DNA of 64,000 nt. Origin: Verrucomicrobiota bacterium (GTDB lineage: Bacteria; Verrucomicrobiota; Verrucomicrobiia; Opitutales; Opitutaceae). A program made the position numbers and the translations under genes. How positions within the stretch are numbered: position 1 is the first letter of the stretch; each line of letters begins with the position of its first letter. Below are positions 7,921-15,383 of this stretch, in pieces. The stretch lies in NCBI GenBank assembly GCA_023391285.1, contig JAEWBF010000117.1:1-64000 (forward strand), read 5' to 3'. Below the pieces are notes generated by a model that worked only from the letters and a program-made list of their open reading frames with translations, was not told the DNA's origin and made no database searches.

Positions 7921-8520
7921 TCACGAATACGTGCGCCGCGCCTCTAACGCGCTCTTCAACGTCACCGAATCCGCATAAAGCACGCCGCCGCCGCTCGGTA
8001 GCCCAAATCCGATTCGCGTCACCTTCACCTCACGTCCCTGCGCCGCGAGTTGCTCCGTCAGATAATGGCACGTCGCCTCGCCTTCCACGTCGTTCGACAA
8101 CGCCAGAATCAACTCCCCGATCCCTCCCGTCTCCACGCGCGCAAACAACGCCGCAAAATTCAGATCCTGCGGACCGATTCCATGCAGCGGCGACAACTTG
8201 CCGTGCAGCACATGATACACCCCGCGATACGCCCCGCTTCGCTCGAGGGCCACAAGATCCGGCACCTGCTCCACGACGCACACCACAGATTGATCACGGC
8301 GTTCGTCCGCACAGATCGCGCACAACTCCGCCTCCGCGATATTTCCGCACCGCGAACACCGCCGCACCGTCCGCGCCGCCTCCTCCAACGCCGCCACCAA
8401 CTGCGGCAATCGCTCGGGCTTCTCCACGAGCAAATGCAGCGCGATCCGCTCCGACGAGCGAAACCCCAGCCCCGGCAGCTGCTTCAGATGCTGCTGCAGT
8501 TTCTCAAACGCAGACGACAT
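7921..8520 (-). CDS. recR: Recombination mediator RecR
   Basis: A 199-residue protein of family length. It shows the N-terminal helix-hairpin-helix (LKQLPGLGFRSSERIALHLL, residues 12-31), the zinc finger CSRC…CAIC (Cys55, 58, 67, 70) and a Toprim domain with VVEQVPDLVALE, HGKLSPLHGIGP and LALSNDVEGEATCHYL. RecR works with RecF/RecO to load RecA on gapped DNA. It lies downstream of ybaB on the same strand, the usual ybaB-recR order, but the two are separated by a 96-bp repeat-bearing spacer and dnaX is absent. Confidence 0.97.
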   Translation of the reverse strand: MSSAFEKLQQHLKQLPGLGFRSSERIALHLLVEKPERLPQLVAALEEAARTVRRCSRCGNIAEAELCAICADERRDQSVVCVVEQVPDLVALERSGAYRGVYHVLHGKLSPLHGIGPQDLNFAALFARVETGGIGELILALSNDVEGEATCHYLTEQLAAQGREVKVTRIGFGLPSGGGVLYADSVTLKSALEARRTYS

Positions 8521-8523
8521 GGA

Positions 8524-8618
8524 GATTTTCGATTTTCGATTTGGATTCTCGATCCCCGATCTCCCAGCCGCTCACGTCCGCGCGAAAATCGAAAATCGAA
8601 AATCCAAATTCGAAAATC
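8524..8618. repeat. Inverted repeat of GATTTTC/GAAAATC units between ybaB and recR
   Basis: The left arm (8524-8547) repeats GATTTTC and the right arm (8583-8618) repeats GAAAATC. The arms pair over 19 bp (GATTTTCGATTTTCGATTT against its complement). The right arm runs into the ybaB stop codon. It is probably a mobile palindromic element that inserted between the two genes. Confidence 0.75.
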
Positions 8619-8925
8619 ACATAAATCCCGGCATCTGAAACGCCGACGTCACCTTCTGCATTTCCGCGTCGTTGTAATCCTTCGCCTGCTTCGCCGCGTC
8701 CTGCACGGCCGCGAGCACCGTGTCCGACACGAGCTTCGCGTCTTCCTTCAAAAACTCCGGATCGAGTTCCAACGCTAGAAACTTGCCCGAACCGTTGATC
8801 TTGATCTTCACCGCGCCTCCGCCGCTCGTGACATCGATCACCTTCGCCTCGAGTTCCGCCTGCAGCGCCTCGATGCCACGCTGCATTTTCTGCGCCTGTT
8901 TGAGAAGTTTGCCTACGCCAGCCAT
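8617..8925 (-). CDS. ybaB: YbaB/EbfC family nucleoid-associated protein
   Basis: A 102-residue protein starting MAGVGKLLKQAQKMQRGIE, the standard YbaB N-terminus, with VDVTSGGGAVKIKINGSGK-type central strands and DAAKQAKDYNDAEMQKVTS at the end. YbaB dimers bind DNA and often sit next to recR. The ATG at 8923-8925 is chosen; the longer reading upstream runs through a terminator-like hairpin of GAGAGTG repeats and cannot be genuine protein. Confidence 0.95.
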   Translation of the reverse strand: MAGVGKLLKQAQKMQRGIEALQAELEAKVIDVTSGGGAVKIKINGSGKFLALELDPEFLKEDAKLVSDTVLAAVQDAAKQAKDYNDAEMQKVTSAFQMPGFM

Positions 8926-8930
8926 GGGAG

Positions 8931-8986
8931 AAAAAAAATGAGGGTGAGAGTGAGAGTGCGCCACTTTCACTCTCACTTTCACCCTC
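8931..8986 (-). terminator. Terminator-like hairpin of the SDR gene, abutting the ybaB start
   Basis: On the minus strand GAGGGTGAAAGTGAGAGTG pairs with its complement at 8940-8958 (18 of 19 matches, 9-nt loop) and is followed by A then eight T. The stem includes the stop codon of the upstream SDR gene (8979-8981). The T-run ends five bases before the ybaB ATG, so the hairpin can act as terminator of the first gene and as a barrier or attenuator for ybaB. Confidence 0.8.
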
Positions 8987-9896
8987 CACTCAATACATTT
9001 TCGTAGCCTTCGCGAAAACTCGGATACCTCGGCGACCACCCAAGTTCCCGCTTCGCCTTTGCATTCGAAATCACCCGATCCGGCGTCACCGCCCGTCGGC
9101 CGCCCGCCGGCTCACCAGTGAACCGCGGCTCTTTCACCCCAAGCATTCGCGCCATCCAAACTGCAACCTCTGCCTTCGGGGTCGCATCATCGTCCGCCAC
9201 ATTGAAAATTCCGCCACTCACCTCCGCCCCTGCCGACCACGCCGCCCAAATCGCGCCACACACGTCGTCGCGATGCACCAGATTCAAGCGATGCTCCCCT
9301 CGCCCCGCGACCTCCCCGTTGCGCACCTGTTCGATCAAATGCCTCCGCCCCGGCCCGTAAATTCCCGCGAGCCTCAACACAAAACACCGCTCAAACCCGC
9401 GCACTCCATCAGTCCCGCACGCATCCAACAACACCTGCTCCGCTTCCCGCAAAATCGCTCCACGCTCCCCCACGCCCTCCGTGCTCGCTTCCTCGTCAAC
9501 CACCACGCCTCCGTCCTGTGGATACACGGACGTGCTGCTCGTATAAACGATCGTCCCGTTCGCCGGTCGCGCCCGCGCCCACGTCACAATCGACTTCATT
9601 CCTTCCAAATAGCTTCGCCGATATCCATCCAATCCGCCGCCGCCCGAACTCACCGCATTCAACACATACTCCGCGCCTCCCGCCACGTCTCCGTGCCAAG
9701 TCTCCGAGGCCAGCTCCGCCACGACCACTTGCGCCCCGTCCCGATGCAGTTCCGCCGCCGTCGCCACATTTCGCGTTAAAGCCGTCACCTCCATCCCGCG
9801 CGCCATCGCCTCACGCGCGACCGCGCCGCCGATGTATCCACATCCAAATACAACCAGGCGTTTTCCTGCAAAATTTCCGTGGGCAAAGCCGGACAT
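8979..9896 (-). CDS. Atypical SDR / NAD(P)-binding epimerase-like protein (YeeZ type)
   Basis: A 305-residue Rossmann protein. The nucleotide motif is VVFGCGYIGG (residues 15-24, GxGxxG), followed by TALTRN after strand 2, VYTSSTSVYPQ (117-127), LRLAGIYGPGR and LVHRDDV. The Tyr of the usual YxxxK pair is present but the Lys is not in register (YPQDGG), which places it among atypical extended SDR proteins such as YeeZ. The substrate is unknown. It is divergent from, and very close to, the DJ-1 gene (18 bp between starts), so the two share a promoter region. Confidence 0.8.
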   Translation of the reverse strand: MSGFAHGNFAGKRLVVFGCGYIGGAVAREAMARGMEVTALTRNVATAAELHRDGAQVVVAELASETWHGDVAGGAEYVLNAVSSGGGGLDGYRRSYLEGMKSIVTWARARPANGTIVYTSSTSVYPQDGGVVVDEEASTEGVGERGAILREAEQVLLDACGTDGVRGFERCFVLRLAGIYGPGRRHLIEQVRNGEVAGRGEHRLNLVHRDDVCGAIWAAWSAGAEVSGGIFNVADDDATPKAEVAVWMARMLGVKEPRFTGEPAGGRRAVTPDRVISNAKAKRELGWSPRYPSFREGYENVLSGG

Positions 9897-9914
9897 GCTT
9901 GTTCAACTCATCCC

Positions 9915-10457
9915 ATGCCCACCGTTCTCGCAATCCTTGCGGAGGGATTTGAAGAAATCGAGGCCGTCACCCCCATCGACCTCCTGCGTCGCGCCGGCGC
10001 CGATGTGACCGTTGCCGCTCTCGGCGAAACCATCCACGTCACCGGCGGCCGCGCGAATCTCACCCTCCACGCCGACACCACCCTCGCCGCCGTCGAATCG
10101 AACACCTTCGACGCCATCTTTCTCCCCGGCGGCCCCGGCACGAAAAACCTCCGCGCCGACCCTCGCGTCCGCGCGATCCTTCTTCGTCACCACGCCGCCG
10201 GCCGCCTCGTCACCGCGATCTGCGCCGCCCCCACCGTCCTCCACGACGCCGGTCTCCTCGCCAACCGCCGCTACACCGCGCACCCGTCTGTCACTTCCGA
10301 GCTTCCCCACATTCTGGCCAACGAACGCGTGGTCCGCGACGGCACCCTCCTCACCTCCCGCGGCGCCGGCACCGCGCTCGATTTCGGCCTTCACCTGATC
10401 GAACTCCTCTTCTCCCCCGAAAAATCCCAAGAAGTCGCCGCCTCCATCTGCGCCTGA
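9915..10457 (+). CDS. DJ-1/PfpI family protein (YajL/DJ-1-like)
   Basis: A 180-residue single-domain protein starting MPTVLAILAEGFEEIEA; Glu16 matches the conserved active-site Glu, and the nucleophile elbow is AICAAPTVL (Cys103). Family members act as protein deglycases, glyoxalases or oxidative-stress chaperones; which applies here cannot be told. GTKNLRADPRV and RGAGTALDFGLHLIE are also typical of the DJ-1 branch. The start at 9915 is chosen because an upstream reading overlaps the divergent SDR gene. Confidence 0.9.
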   Translation: MPTVLAILAEGFEEIEAVTPIDLLRRAGADVTVAALGETIHVTGGRANLTLHADTTLAAVESNTFDAIFLPGGPGTKNLRADPRVRAILLRHHAAGRLVTAICAAPTVLHDAGLLANRRYTAHPSVTSELPHILANERVVRDGTLLTSRGAGTALDFGLHLIELLFSPEKSQEVAASICA

Positions 10458-10617
10458 GTTCGCTGGTGGAGCCCCGTTCGGTGGAGCCCGACGTTCCGTC
10501 GGGCTTGTCCCATTGAGCTACCCCGAAGCCGCCGCCGAACCCGCCGCGACTCCTACAAAACCCCTCTCCACGTCGCCGCAGCGACACCCCTTTCGTTTTT
10601 ACCACCCGTAAACGTCC

Positions 10618-10652
10618 GCGCCGATTCGCGTTCATTCGTGCGCATTCGCGGT
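10618..10652 (-). repeat. Interspersed repeat, ACGAATG family, copy 2 (diverged)
   Basis: On the minus strand it reads AACCGCGAATGCGCACGAAT followed by GAACGCGAAT, a diverged relative of the copies at 1348-1378 and 15327-15362. Confidence 0.5.
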
Positions 10653-10754
10653 TCGATCAACTTGTTCCGGACTCGACTCATCCCCTCCGCCGCCTGTTTC
10701 GCCCGCTCCGCTCCGTCGATTTAGCCAAGGTGTTGAATTGACCTAGTAAACTGG

Positions 10755-10767
10755 GGGTTATTCCCTA
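10755..10767 (+). promoter_or_regulatory. Possible regulatory motif GGGTTATTCCCTA
   Basis: This 13-mer lies 91 bp before the start of the first gene of the polysaccharide locus. A near-identical core (GGGTTATAACCCTA) lies 52 bp before the giant beta-strand-repeat gene at 58778. The match is seen; a regulatory role is inference. Confidence 0.35.
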
Positions 10768-10858
10768 CCCGCCAACCCATGGCCACGACCGACGTCGAGC
10801 CACTCCACGTCGCCTTTTCCCCAGAAGCGACGGGGCGAAGCCTGGACATTTTTACACG

Positions 10859-13800
10859 ATGTGCGGGATAACCGGATTCATCGAGGCCAACAGCGACGCT
10901 GACACCCGCCGCGACGCCGTTGCCCGCATGTGTCAGCACATGGTTCACCGAGGCCCCGATGACGGCGCCATCGAAGCCGCCACGCACGCAACCCTCGGCA
11001 TGCGCCGGCTCGCCATCTTCGACCCCGCCAATGGACGCCAGCCGATGAGCACCCCCGATGGCCGCTTCCGCATCGTTTTCAACGGCGCCATCTATAACTT
11101 CCGCCAACTCCGCGACGAACTCTCCACCGCCGGCTTCACCTTCCGCACGGTCTGCGACACCGAAGTCCTCCTCGCCGCTTACGTTCACTGGGGCGAGCGC
11201 TGCCTCGCACGTCTGCGCGGCATGTTCGCTTTCGCCGTGTGGGATTCGCACGACGAATCCCTCTTCCTCGCCCGCGATCCTTTCGGCATCAAACCGCTCT
11301 ACTACCGCCACGACGGCCCTCGCCTGCTCTTCGCGTCCGAGCTCAACGCTCTCCTCGCCTCCGGCGTCTTCTCGACCGAAATCGATCCGACATCGCTTTC
11401 CGAATACCTCGCCTGGCTCGCCGTCCCCGCACCGCGCACCATCTACCGCGGCATCTTCAGCCTCCGTCCCGGTGAGTGCGCCACGTTCCGCCGCGGCGAA
11501 CTTTCAATCCACGCCGCCTGGTCGTTTCGCAACATTCCAGCCTCCGAATCGCCCTGCCGATCTCGCGCCGATTTCGAACGCGAGCTGCGCGCCCGTCTCG
11601 AAGACAGCATCCGCGCTCACGTAATCGCCGACGTCCCCGTCGGCGCTTTTCTCTCCGGTGGTCTCGATTCCGCTGCCGTCGCCGGCCTCATGTCGCGCAC
11701 CAGCGGCACACCCCTGAAAACCTTCACCATCGGTTTCGGTGAAGCCGGCTTCGACGAATCATCCGCTGCCGAAACCACCGCTCGTCATTTCGGTTGCGAT
11801 CACCACACCCGCGTTCTCACCGGCGCAGAGGTCGCCCGCGACCTTCCCGGCGTTCTCGCCGCGATGGACCAACCCACCGGCGACGGCATCAACACCTACT
11901 ACGTCAGCCAAACCGCCCGACAAGGCGGTGTCACCGTTGCCCTCTCCGGCCTCGGCGGCGACGAACTCTTCGGCGGGTATCCTTCTTTTCGCGACATTCC
12001 CCGCCTGTCTTCCCTGCTTCGGGTTTGGCGATTCATTCCCCCGCCGTTGCGCCGCAGCCTGCTTTCCCGACTCCGCCACAGGGCCACGCGCTCGCGCAAG
12101 CTCGCCGACATGCTCGAACACGCGCGCTCGTTTCACGAGCTCAACGCCATGCAGCGCCGCGTGTTTTCCGAAAACCGTCGCCGCGAACTCCTCTCGCCCG
12201 ACCTTCGCCGCCTCGCCGCCGCCACCCCGCCTTTTCATCCCGAACTCACCGCCCTCGCCGCCGATCTCGCGGACGCTCCCCCGCTCGACGCCATCAGCGC
12301 CTGGGAACTCCGCACCTATATGGCCGACGTCCTTCTGCGCGACAGCGACGTCATGAGCATGCGTCATTCGCTCGAACTGCGCGTGCCCTTCGTCGATCGC
12401 CCACTGACCGAGTGGCTCTGGCGCCAACCCGCCGCTTTCAAATTCGATCACCGCGCTCCGAAATCCGCGCTCTCGCACGCGCTCCGCGACATCCTCCCGC
12501 CCGATCTAGCCCAACGCCGAAAGCAGGGTTTCAGCTTCCCGTTTGCCACGTGGATGAAATCCGAGCTCCGTCCGTTCCTCGAGGCGACCTTCGCCGACGC
12601 CTCCGTCGATCGTTCCAACTTCTTCTCCCGCGACACCGTCCAGCATCGCTGGCAGTCGTTTCTCACTTCCAACGATTCTCGCGATTGGTCCCGAGTCTGG
12701 AGCCTCGCGGTCCTCATCGATTTCGTTAACCGCCCCGCGCCCACCCCGCTGCGCCCGCGCCCCTGGCCGATCGAGCCGCAAGCTGCCCCCGCCGTTCCCG
12801 CGCCGCACATCGTCACGAACCGTTCGACCGCGCGCGTTCGCGCCGCGAAACAGCGCACGTTGCTCGTCGCGCCCGAAATCTTCGCCTCCGAGGGCGGCAT
12901 CCCGCGCATTCTTCAGATTTACCTCAAAGCGCTTTGCGACCTCTCCGGCCCCAACGGCGCCGTTCGCCTCGTCGCCCTCAACGACCAGATGGTCGACTCG
13001 CGCGATCTCCGCCGCTCCTCCAACGATCGCCTTTCCGAATGGCGCGTCTGCGGCCGCAACAAGTCCCGCTTCATCCGCGACACGCTCGCCCTCTCTCGCG
13101 GCGCCAACCGCTTGATCTGCGGCCATCTCGCGCAACTCCCCGTCGCCTTCGCCGCCAAGCTGCGGTATCCAAGTCTTCGCTACTACCTCGTCGCCCACGG
13201 CATCGAGGTCTGGCGCAACTACACCGCTCTCGAGCGCCTCGCTCTCCGCCGCGCCGAACGCATCTTCTGCGTCAGCGACTACACCCGCCGCGAACTTCTC
13301 CGTGGCTGCGCGATCGCGCCCGAAAAGGCCGTCGTTCTCCCCAACGCCCTCGATCCCTATTTCGAGATTGCTCCCGGCCTTCCGCGCAACGGGCGGGCCC
13401 CGACGATCCTCGTCATCACGCGACTCACGTATTCCGATCGCTACAAGGGCGTCGAACACATGATCCAGGCGATGCCCGCGATCCGTGCGGCGATTCCCGA
13501 TGCGACTCTCCGCATTGTCGGCCGCGGCGATGACCTCCCGCGCCTCCAACAACTCCGCGACCAGCTCCGTCTCCGCCACGCCATCGAATTTCTCGGCTAC
13601 GTCGAAGATCGCCGCATGGCCGACGAACTGCGCTCCTGCACGCTCTTCGCGCTCCCCAGCGAACGCGAAGGTTTCGGCCTCGTCTATCTCGAGGCCATGG
13701 CCAACGGCCGTCCCTGCCTCGGCGCCCGCGCCGGTGGCGTCCCCGAAGTCATCACCTCCGACACCGGCGTCCTGGTGCCCTACGGCGACGTGCCCGCGAT

Positions 13801-13921
13801 CGCCGACGCCGCCATCGCCGCCCTCCGCCGCGACTGGGACGAATCCGCGATCCTCGCGCGCGCGCGCGAGTTTTCGTATTCGCATTTCAAGGACCGCCTC
13901 GCTTCGCTCCTCGCGCTCTGA
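10859..13921 (+). CDS. Asparagine synthase-type amidotransferase fused to a GT4 glycosyltransferase
   Basis: One uninterrupted 1020-residue reading frame. Residues 2-220 form a class II glutaminase domain (Cys2 nucleophile, HRGPDDG at 30-36, RRLAIFD at 49-55). Residues 235-630 form the synthetase domain with the ATP/PPi loop SGGLDS (266-271) and LSGLGGDELFGGY. A Pro/Ala-rich linker (about 631-665) joins this to a GT-B fold of the GT4 family (666-1020) with VAPEIFASEGGIPR, ITRLTYSDRYKG and the E-x7-E motif EGFGLVYLE. The glutaminase oxyanion segment reads FNGAIYNF where family enzymes have NGEIYN, so the glutamine-binding Glu is Ala77. Amidotransferases of this type often head surface-polysaccharide loci. 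Here it may amidate a sugar carboxylate and add a residue, but this is inferred. Confidence 0.88.
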   Translation: MCGITGFIEANSDADTRRDAVARMCQHMVHRGPDDGAIEAATHATLGMRRLAIFDPANGRQPMSTPDGRFRIVFNGAIYNFRQLRDELSTAGFTFRTVCDTEVLLAAYVHWGERCLARLRGMFAFAVWDSHDESLFLARDPFGIKPLYYRHDGPRLLFASELNALLASGVFSTEIDPTSLSEYLAWLAVPAPRTIYRGIFSLRPGECATFRRGELSIHAAWSFRNIPASESPCRSRADFERELRARLEDSIRAHVIADVPVGAFLSGGLDSAAVAGLMSRTSGTPLKTFTIGFGEAGFDESSAAETTARHFGCDHHTRVLTGAEVARDLPGVLAAMDQPTGDGINTYYVSQTARQGGVTVALSGLGGDELFGGYPSFRDIPRLSSLLRVWRFIPPPLRRSLLSRLRHRATRSRKLADMLEHARSFHELNAMQRRVFSENRRRELLSPDLRRLAAATPPFHPELTALAADLADAPPLDAISAWELRTYMADVLLRDSDVMSMRHSLELRVPFVDRPLTEWLWRQPAAFKFDHRAPKSALSHALRDILPPDLAQRRKQGFSFPFATWMKSELRPFLEATFADASVDRSNFFSRDTVQHRWQSFLTSNDSRDWSRVWSLAVLIDFVNRPAPTPLRPRPWPIEPQAAPAVPAPHIVTNRSTARVRAAKQRTLLVAPEIFASEGGIPRILQIYLKALCDLSGPNGAVRLVALNDQMVDSRDLRRSSNDRLSEWRVCGRNKSRFIRDTLALSRGANRLICGHLAQLPVAFAAKLRYPSLRYYLVAHGIEVWRNYTALERLALRRAERIFCVSDYTRRELLRGCAIAPEKAVVLPNALDPYFEIAPGLPRNGRAPTILVITRLTYSDRYKGVEHMIQAMPAIRAAIPDATLRIVGRGDDLPRLQQLRDQLRLRHAIEFLGYVEDRRMADELRSCTLFALPSEREGFGLVYLEAMANGRPCLGARAGGVPEVITSDTGVLVPYGDVPAIADAAIAALRRDWDESAILARAREFSYSHFKDRLASLLAL

Positions 13922-13943
13922 CGCTTCCGCTTCGCTCCGGCTC

Positions 13944-14378
13944 ATGAACAAGAATCTCACCCTGCGCGTGCAAAACTCCGGCCTGCTCGCGCTGAAGTGC
14001 TTCAAAGACCTTCCCGACGGAAACCTCTTCATCGCCGAAGCCGGCGAGCACGTTCCCTTTCCGATCAAGCGCATCTACTTCATCAACACGCTGGCTAATC
14101 CCAAAGCCGTTCGCGGCAAACACGCGCATCGCAAACTCCAGCAAGCGATCTTCTGCATCAGCGGTTCGTTCACGCTTCACCTCGACGACGGCAAAACGAA
14201 ACAGCGCATCCATCTCAACGATCCCGCTCGCGGCATCCTTCTCGGCCCGATGCTCTGGCACACGATGTCCTCCTTCTCCTACGATTGCGTGATCCTCGTC
14301 CTCGCCAGCGACCGCTTCAAAGAAGCCGACTACATCCGCGACTACGACGAGTTCCTCTCCCTCGCGCGCAGCCGATAG
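13944..14378 (+). CDS. FdtA/WxcM-like cupin, sugar 3,4-ketoisomerase
   Basis: A 144-residue protein with RIYFINTLANPKAVRGKHAH (43-62), Gln66 and GSFTLHLDDG (74-83), then LGPMLWHTMSSFS. This is the beta-helix cupin family of TDP-4-keto-6-deoxyglucose 3,4-ketoisomerases (FdtA/QdtA). Those enzymes make precursors of 3-amino-3,6-dideoxy sugars. The partner genes (rmlA, rmlB and an aminotransferase) are absent from the window, so the substrate must come from elsewhere. It follows the AsnB-GT fusion by 22 bp. Confidence 0.85.
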   Translation: MNKNLTLRVQNSGLLALKCFKDLPDGNLFIAEAGEHVPFPIKRIYFINTLANPKAVRGKHAHRKLQQAIFCISGSFTLHLDDGKTKQRIHLNDPARGILLGPMLWHTMSSFSYDCVILVLASDRFKEADYIRDYDEFLSLARSR

Positions 14379-14389
14379 CTCATCCCGCT

Positions 14390-15226
14390 TTGTCCTCCGA
14401 ATCCGCCATTCCGCCCGAGATCACCCTCGAAGCCGGTAATTCCGACGCCAACTACTGGCGCGACCTCTGGCGCTATCGCGAACTCCTCGGCTTCCTCGCC
14501 TGGCGCGACATCAAGGTCCGCTACAAACAAGCCGTCCTCGGCGCCGGCTGGGCCCTCATCCAGCCGCTGATCACGATGGCGATCTTCTCCTTCGTTTTCG
14601 GCCGCCTCGCCGGGATGCCCGATGGCGGCGCACCCTACCCGCTCCTGGTCCTCGCGGGACTCCTGCCGTGGCAGTTGTTCTCCACCGCTCTCACCGGCGC
14701 GAGCAACAGCGTTGTCGGCAACTCGCACCTGATTTCAAAGGTCTATTTCCCGCGCCTCATCGTCCCGATCTCCTCGCTCGGCGTGGCGCTCATCGACTTC
14801 GTGATCGTCCTCGCCTTGTTCGTCGTCGTCGCGCTCTGGTTCGGCTCCCTTCCCACCTGGCACTGGCTCCTGCTCCCCCTCTTCATCGTCAACGCCCTCG
14901 TGATCGCTCTGGGCGCCGGCCTCTGGCTCACAAGCCTCACGGTGAAGTATCGAGATTTTCGATTCATCGTCCCGTTCCTCATGCAGGTCGGCCTGTTCGT
15001 TTCACCGGTCGGCTTTCGCACCGATAACCTGCCTAACTGGCGTGACCTCCTCGCGCTCAATCCCCTCACCGGCGTGATCGACGGATTCCGCTGGTGCCTC
15101 CTCGGCGGCCGTCAACAGCTCGATCCTTTGAGCATGATCTTCTCCGTTGTTGTCGCGTTCCTCCTCCTCGCTGGCGGCCTCTGGTATTTTCGCCGCATGG
15201 AGCGCCAGTTTGCCGACGTCATCTAA
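14390..15226 (+). CDS. ABC-2 type polysaccharide exporter, permease (Wzm-like)
   Basis: A membrane protein of about 278 residues. It shows the Wzm/TagG N-terminus YWRDLWRYRELLGFLAWRDI followed by KVRYKQAVLGAGWALIQPL, then six hydrophobic segments and the C-terminal LNPLTGVIDGFRW. It forms the channel of an ABC transporter for lipid-linked glycans. No ATG lies at a sensible place; the TTG at 14390, 11 bp after the previous stop, gives MSSESAIPPEITLEAGN and is my choice, with low certainty. The matching ATPase follows 157 bp later, an unusual gap inside an otherwise compact locus. Confidence 0.88.
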   Translation: MSSESAIPPEITLEAGNSDANYWRDLWRYRELLGFLAWRDIKVRYKQAVLGAGWALIQPLITMAIFSFVFGRLAGMPDGGAPYPLLVLAGLLPWQLFSTALTGASNSVVGNSHLISKVYFPRLIVPISSLGVALIDFVIVLALFVVVALWFGSLPTWHWLLLPLFIVNALVIALGAGLWLTSLTVKYRDFRFIVPFLMQVGLFVSPVGFRTDNLPNWRDLLALNPLTGVIDGFRWCLLGGRQQLDPLSMIFSVVVAFLLLAGGLWYFRRMERQFADVI

Positions 15227-15383
15227 TGGACCCAAACGCTTACGAAGCGCAGAACACCGGGCAACGCCTGCTTCGCGCTCCTTCGTGTTCTTCGCGGTCT
15301 CAACTTCGGTTGGCGGGTTCCCCTTCTGAATTCGTGTCCCTTCGTGTCCATTCGTGGTTCTTGTCCAACCCTCGTCGCCTGAC
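15227..15383. repeat. Repeat-bearing spacer between permease and ATPase genes
   Basis: A 157-bp non-coding gap inside the operon. Its 3' part (15327-15362) is a copy of the interspersed repeat containing TTCGTGTCCATTCGTGGTT, and the 5' part contains a related stretch CCTTCGTGTTCTTCGCGGTC. An insertion into the exporter operon is the simplest reading. Confidence 0.6.

Larger units (their letters stand above)
10458..10858. other. 401-bp intergenic region upstream of the polysaccharide locus
   Basis: No gene is seen. It contains a hairpin AGCCCGACG-TTC-CGTCGGGCT (10485-10505) without T-run, a copy of the interspersed repeat of the ACGAATG family (10618-10652, diverged) and a GC-rich motif GGGTTATTCCCTA at 10755-10767. 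Its length and position make it the natural promoter region for the 38-kb locus that begins at 10859. Confidence 0.6.

Noticed and set aside
10738..10766. TTGACC…TTATTC as a sigma-70 promoter before the polysaccharide locus
   Set aside because: Spacing is about 15-16 bp and the -10 match is weak, so it is not listed as a promoter.
12506..14074. Minus-strand 522-codon frame opposite the GT4 domain of the AsnB fusion
   Set aside because: Low-complexity translation without motifs, lying across the linker, the GT4 domain and the start of the FdtA-like gene on the other strand.
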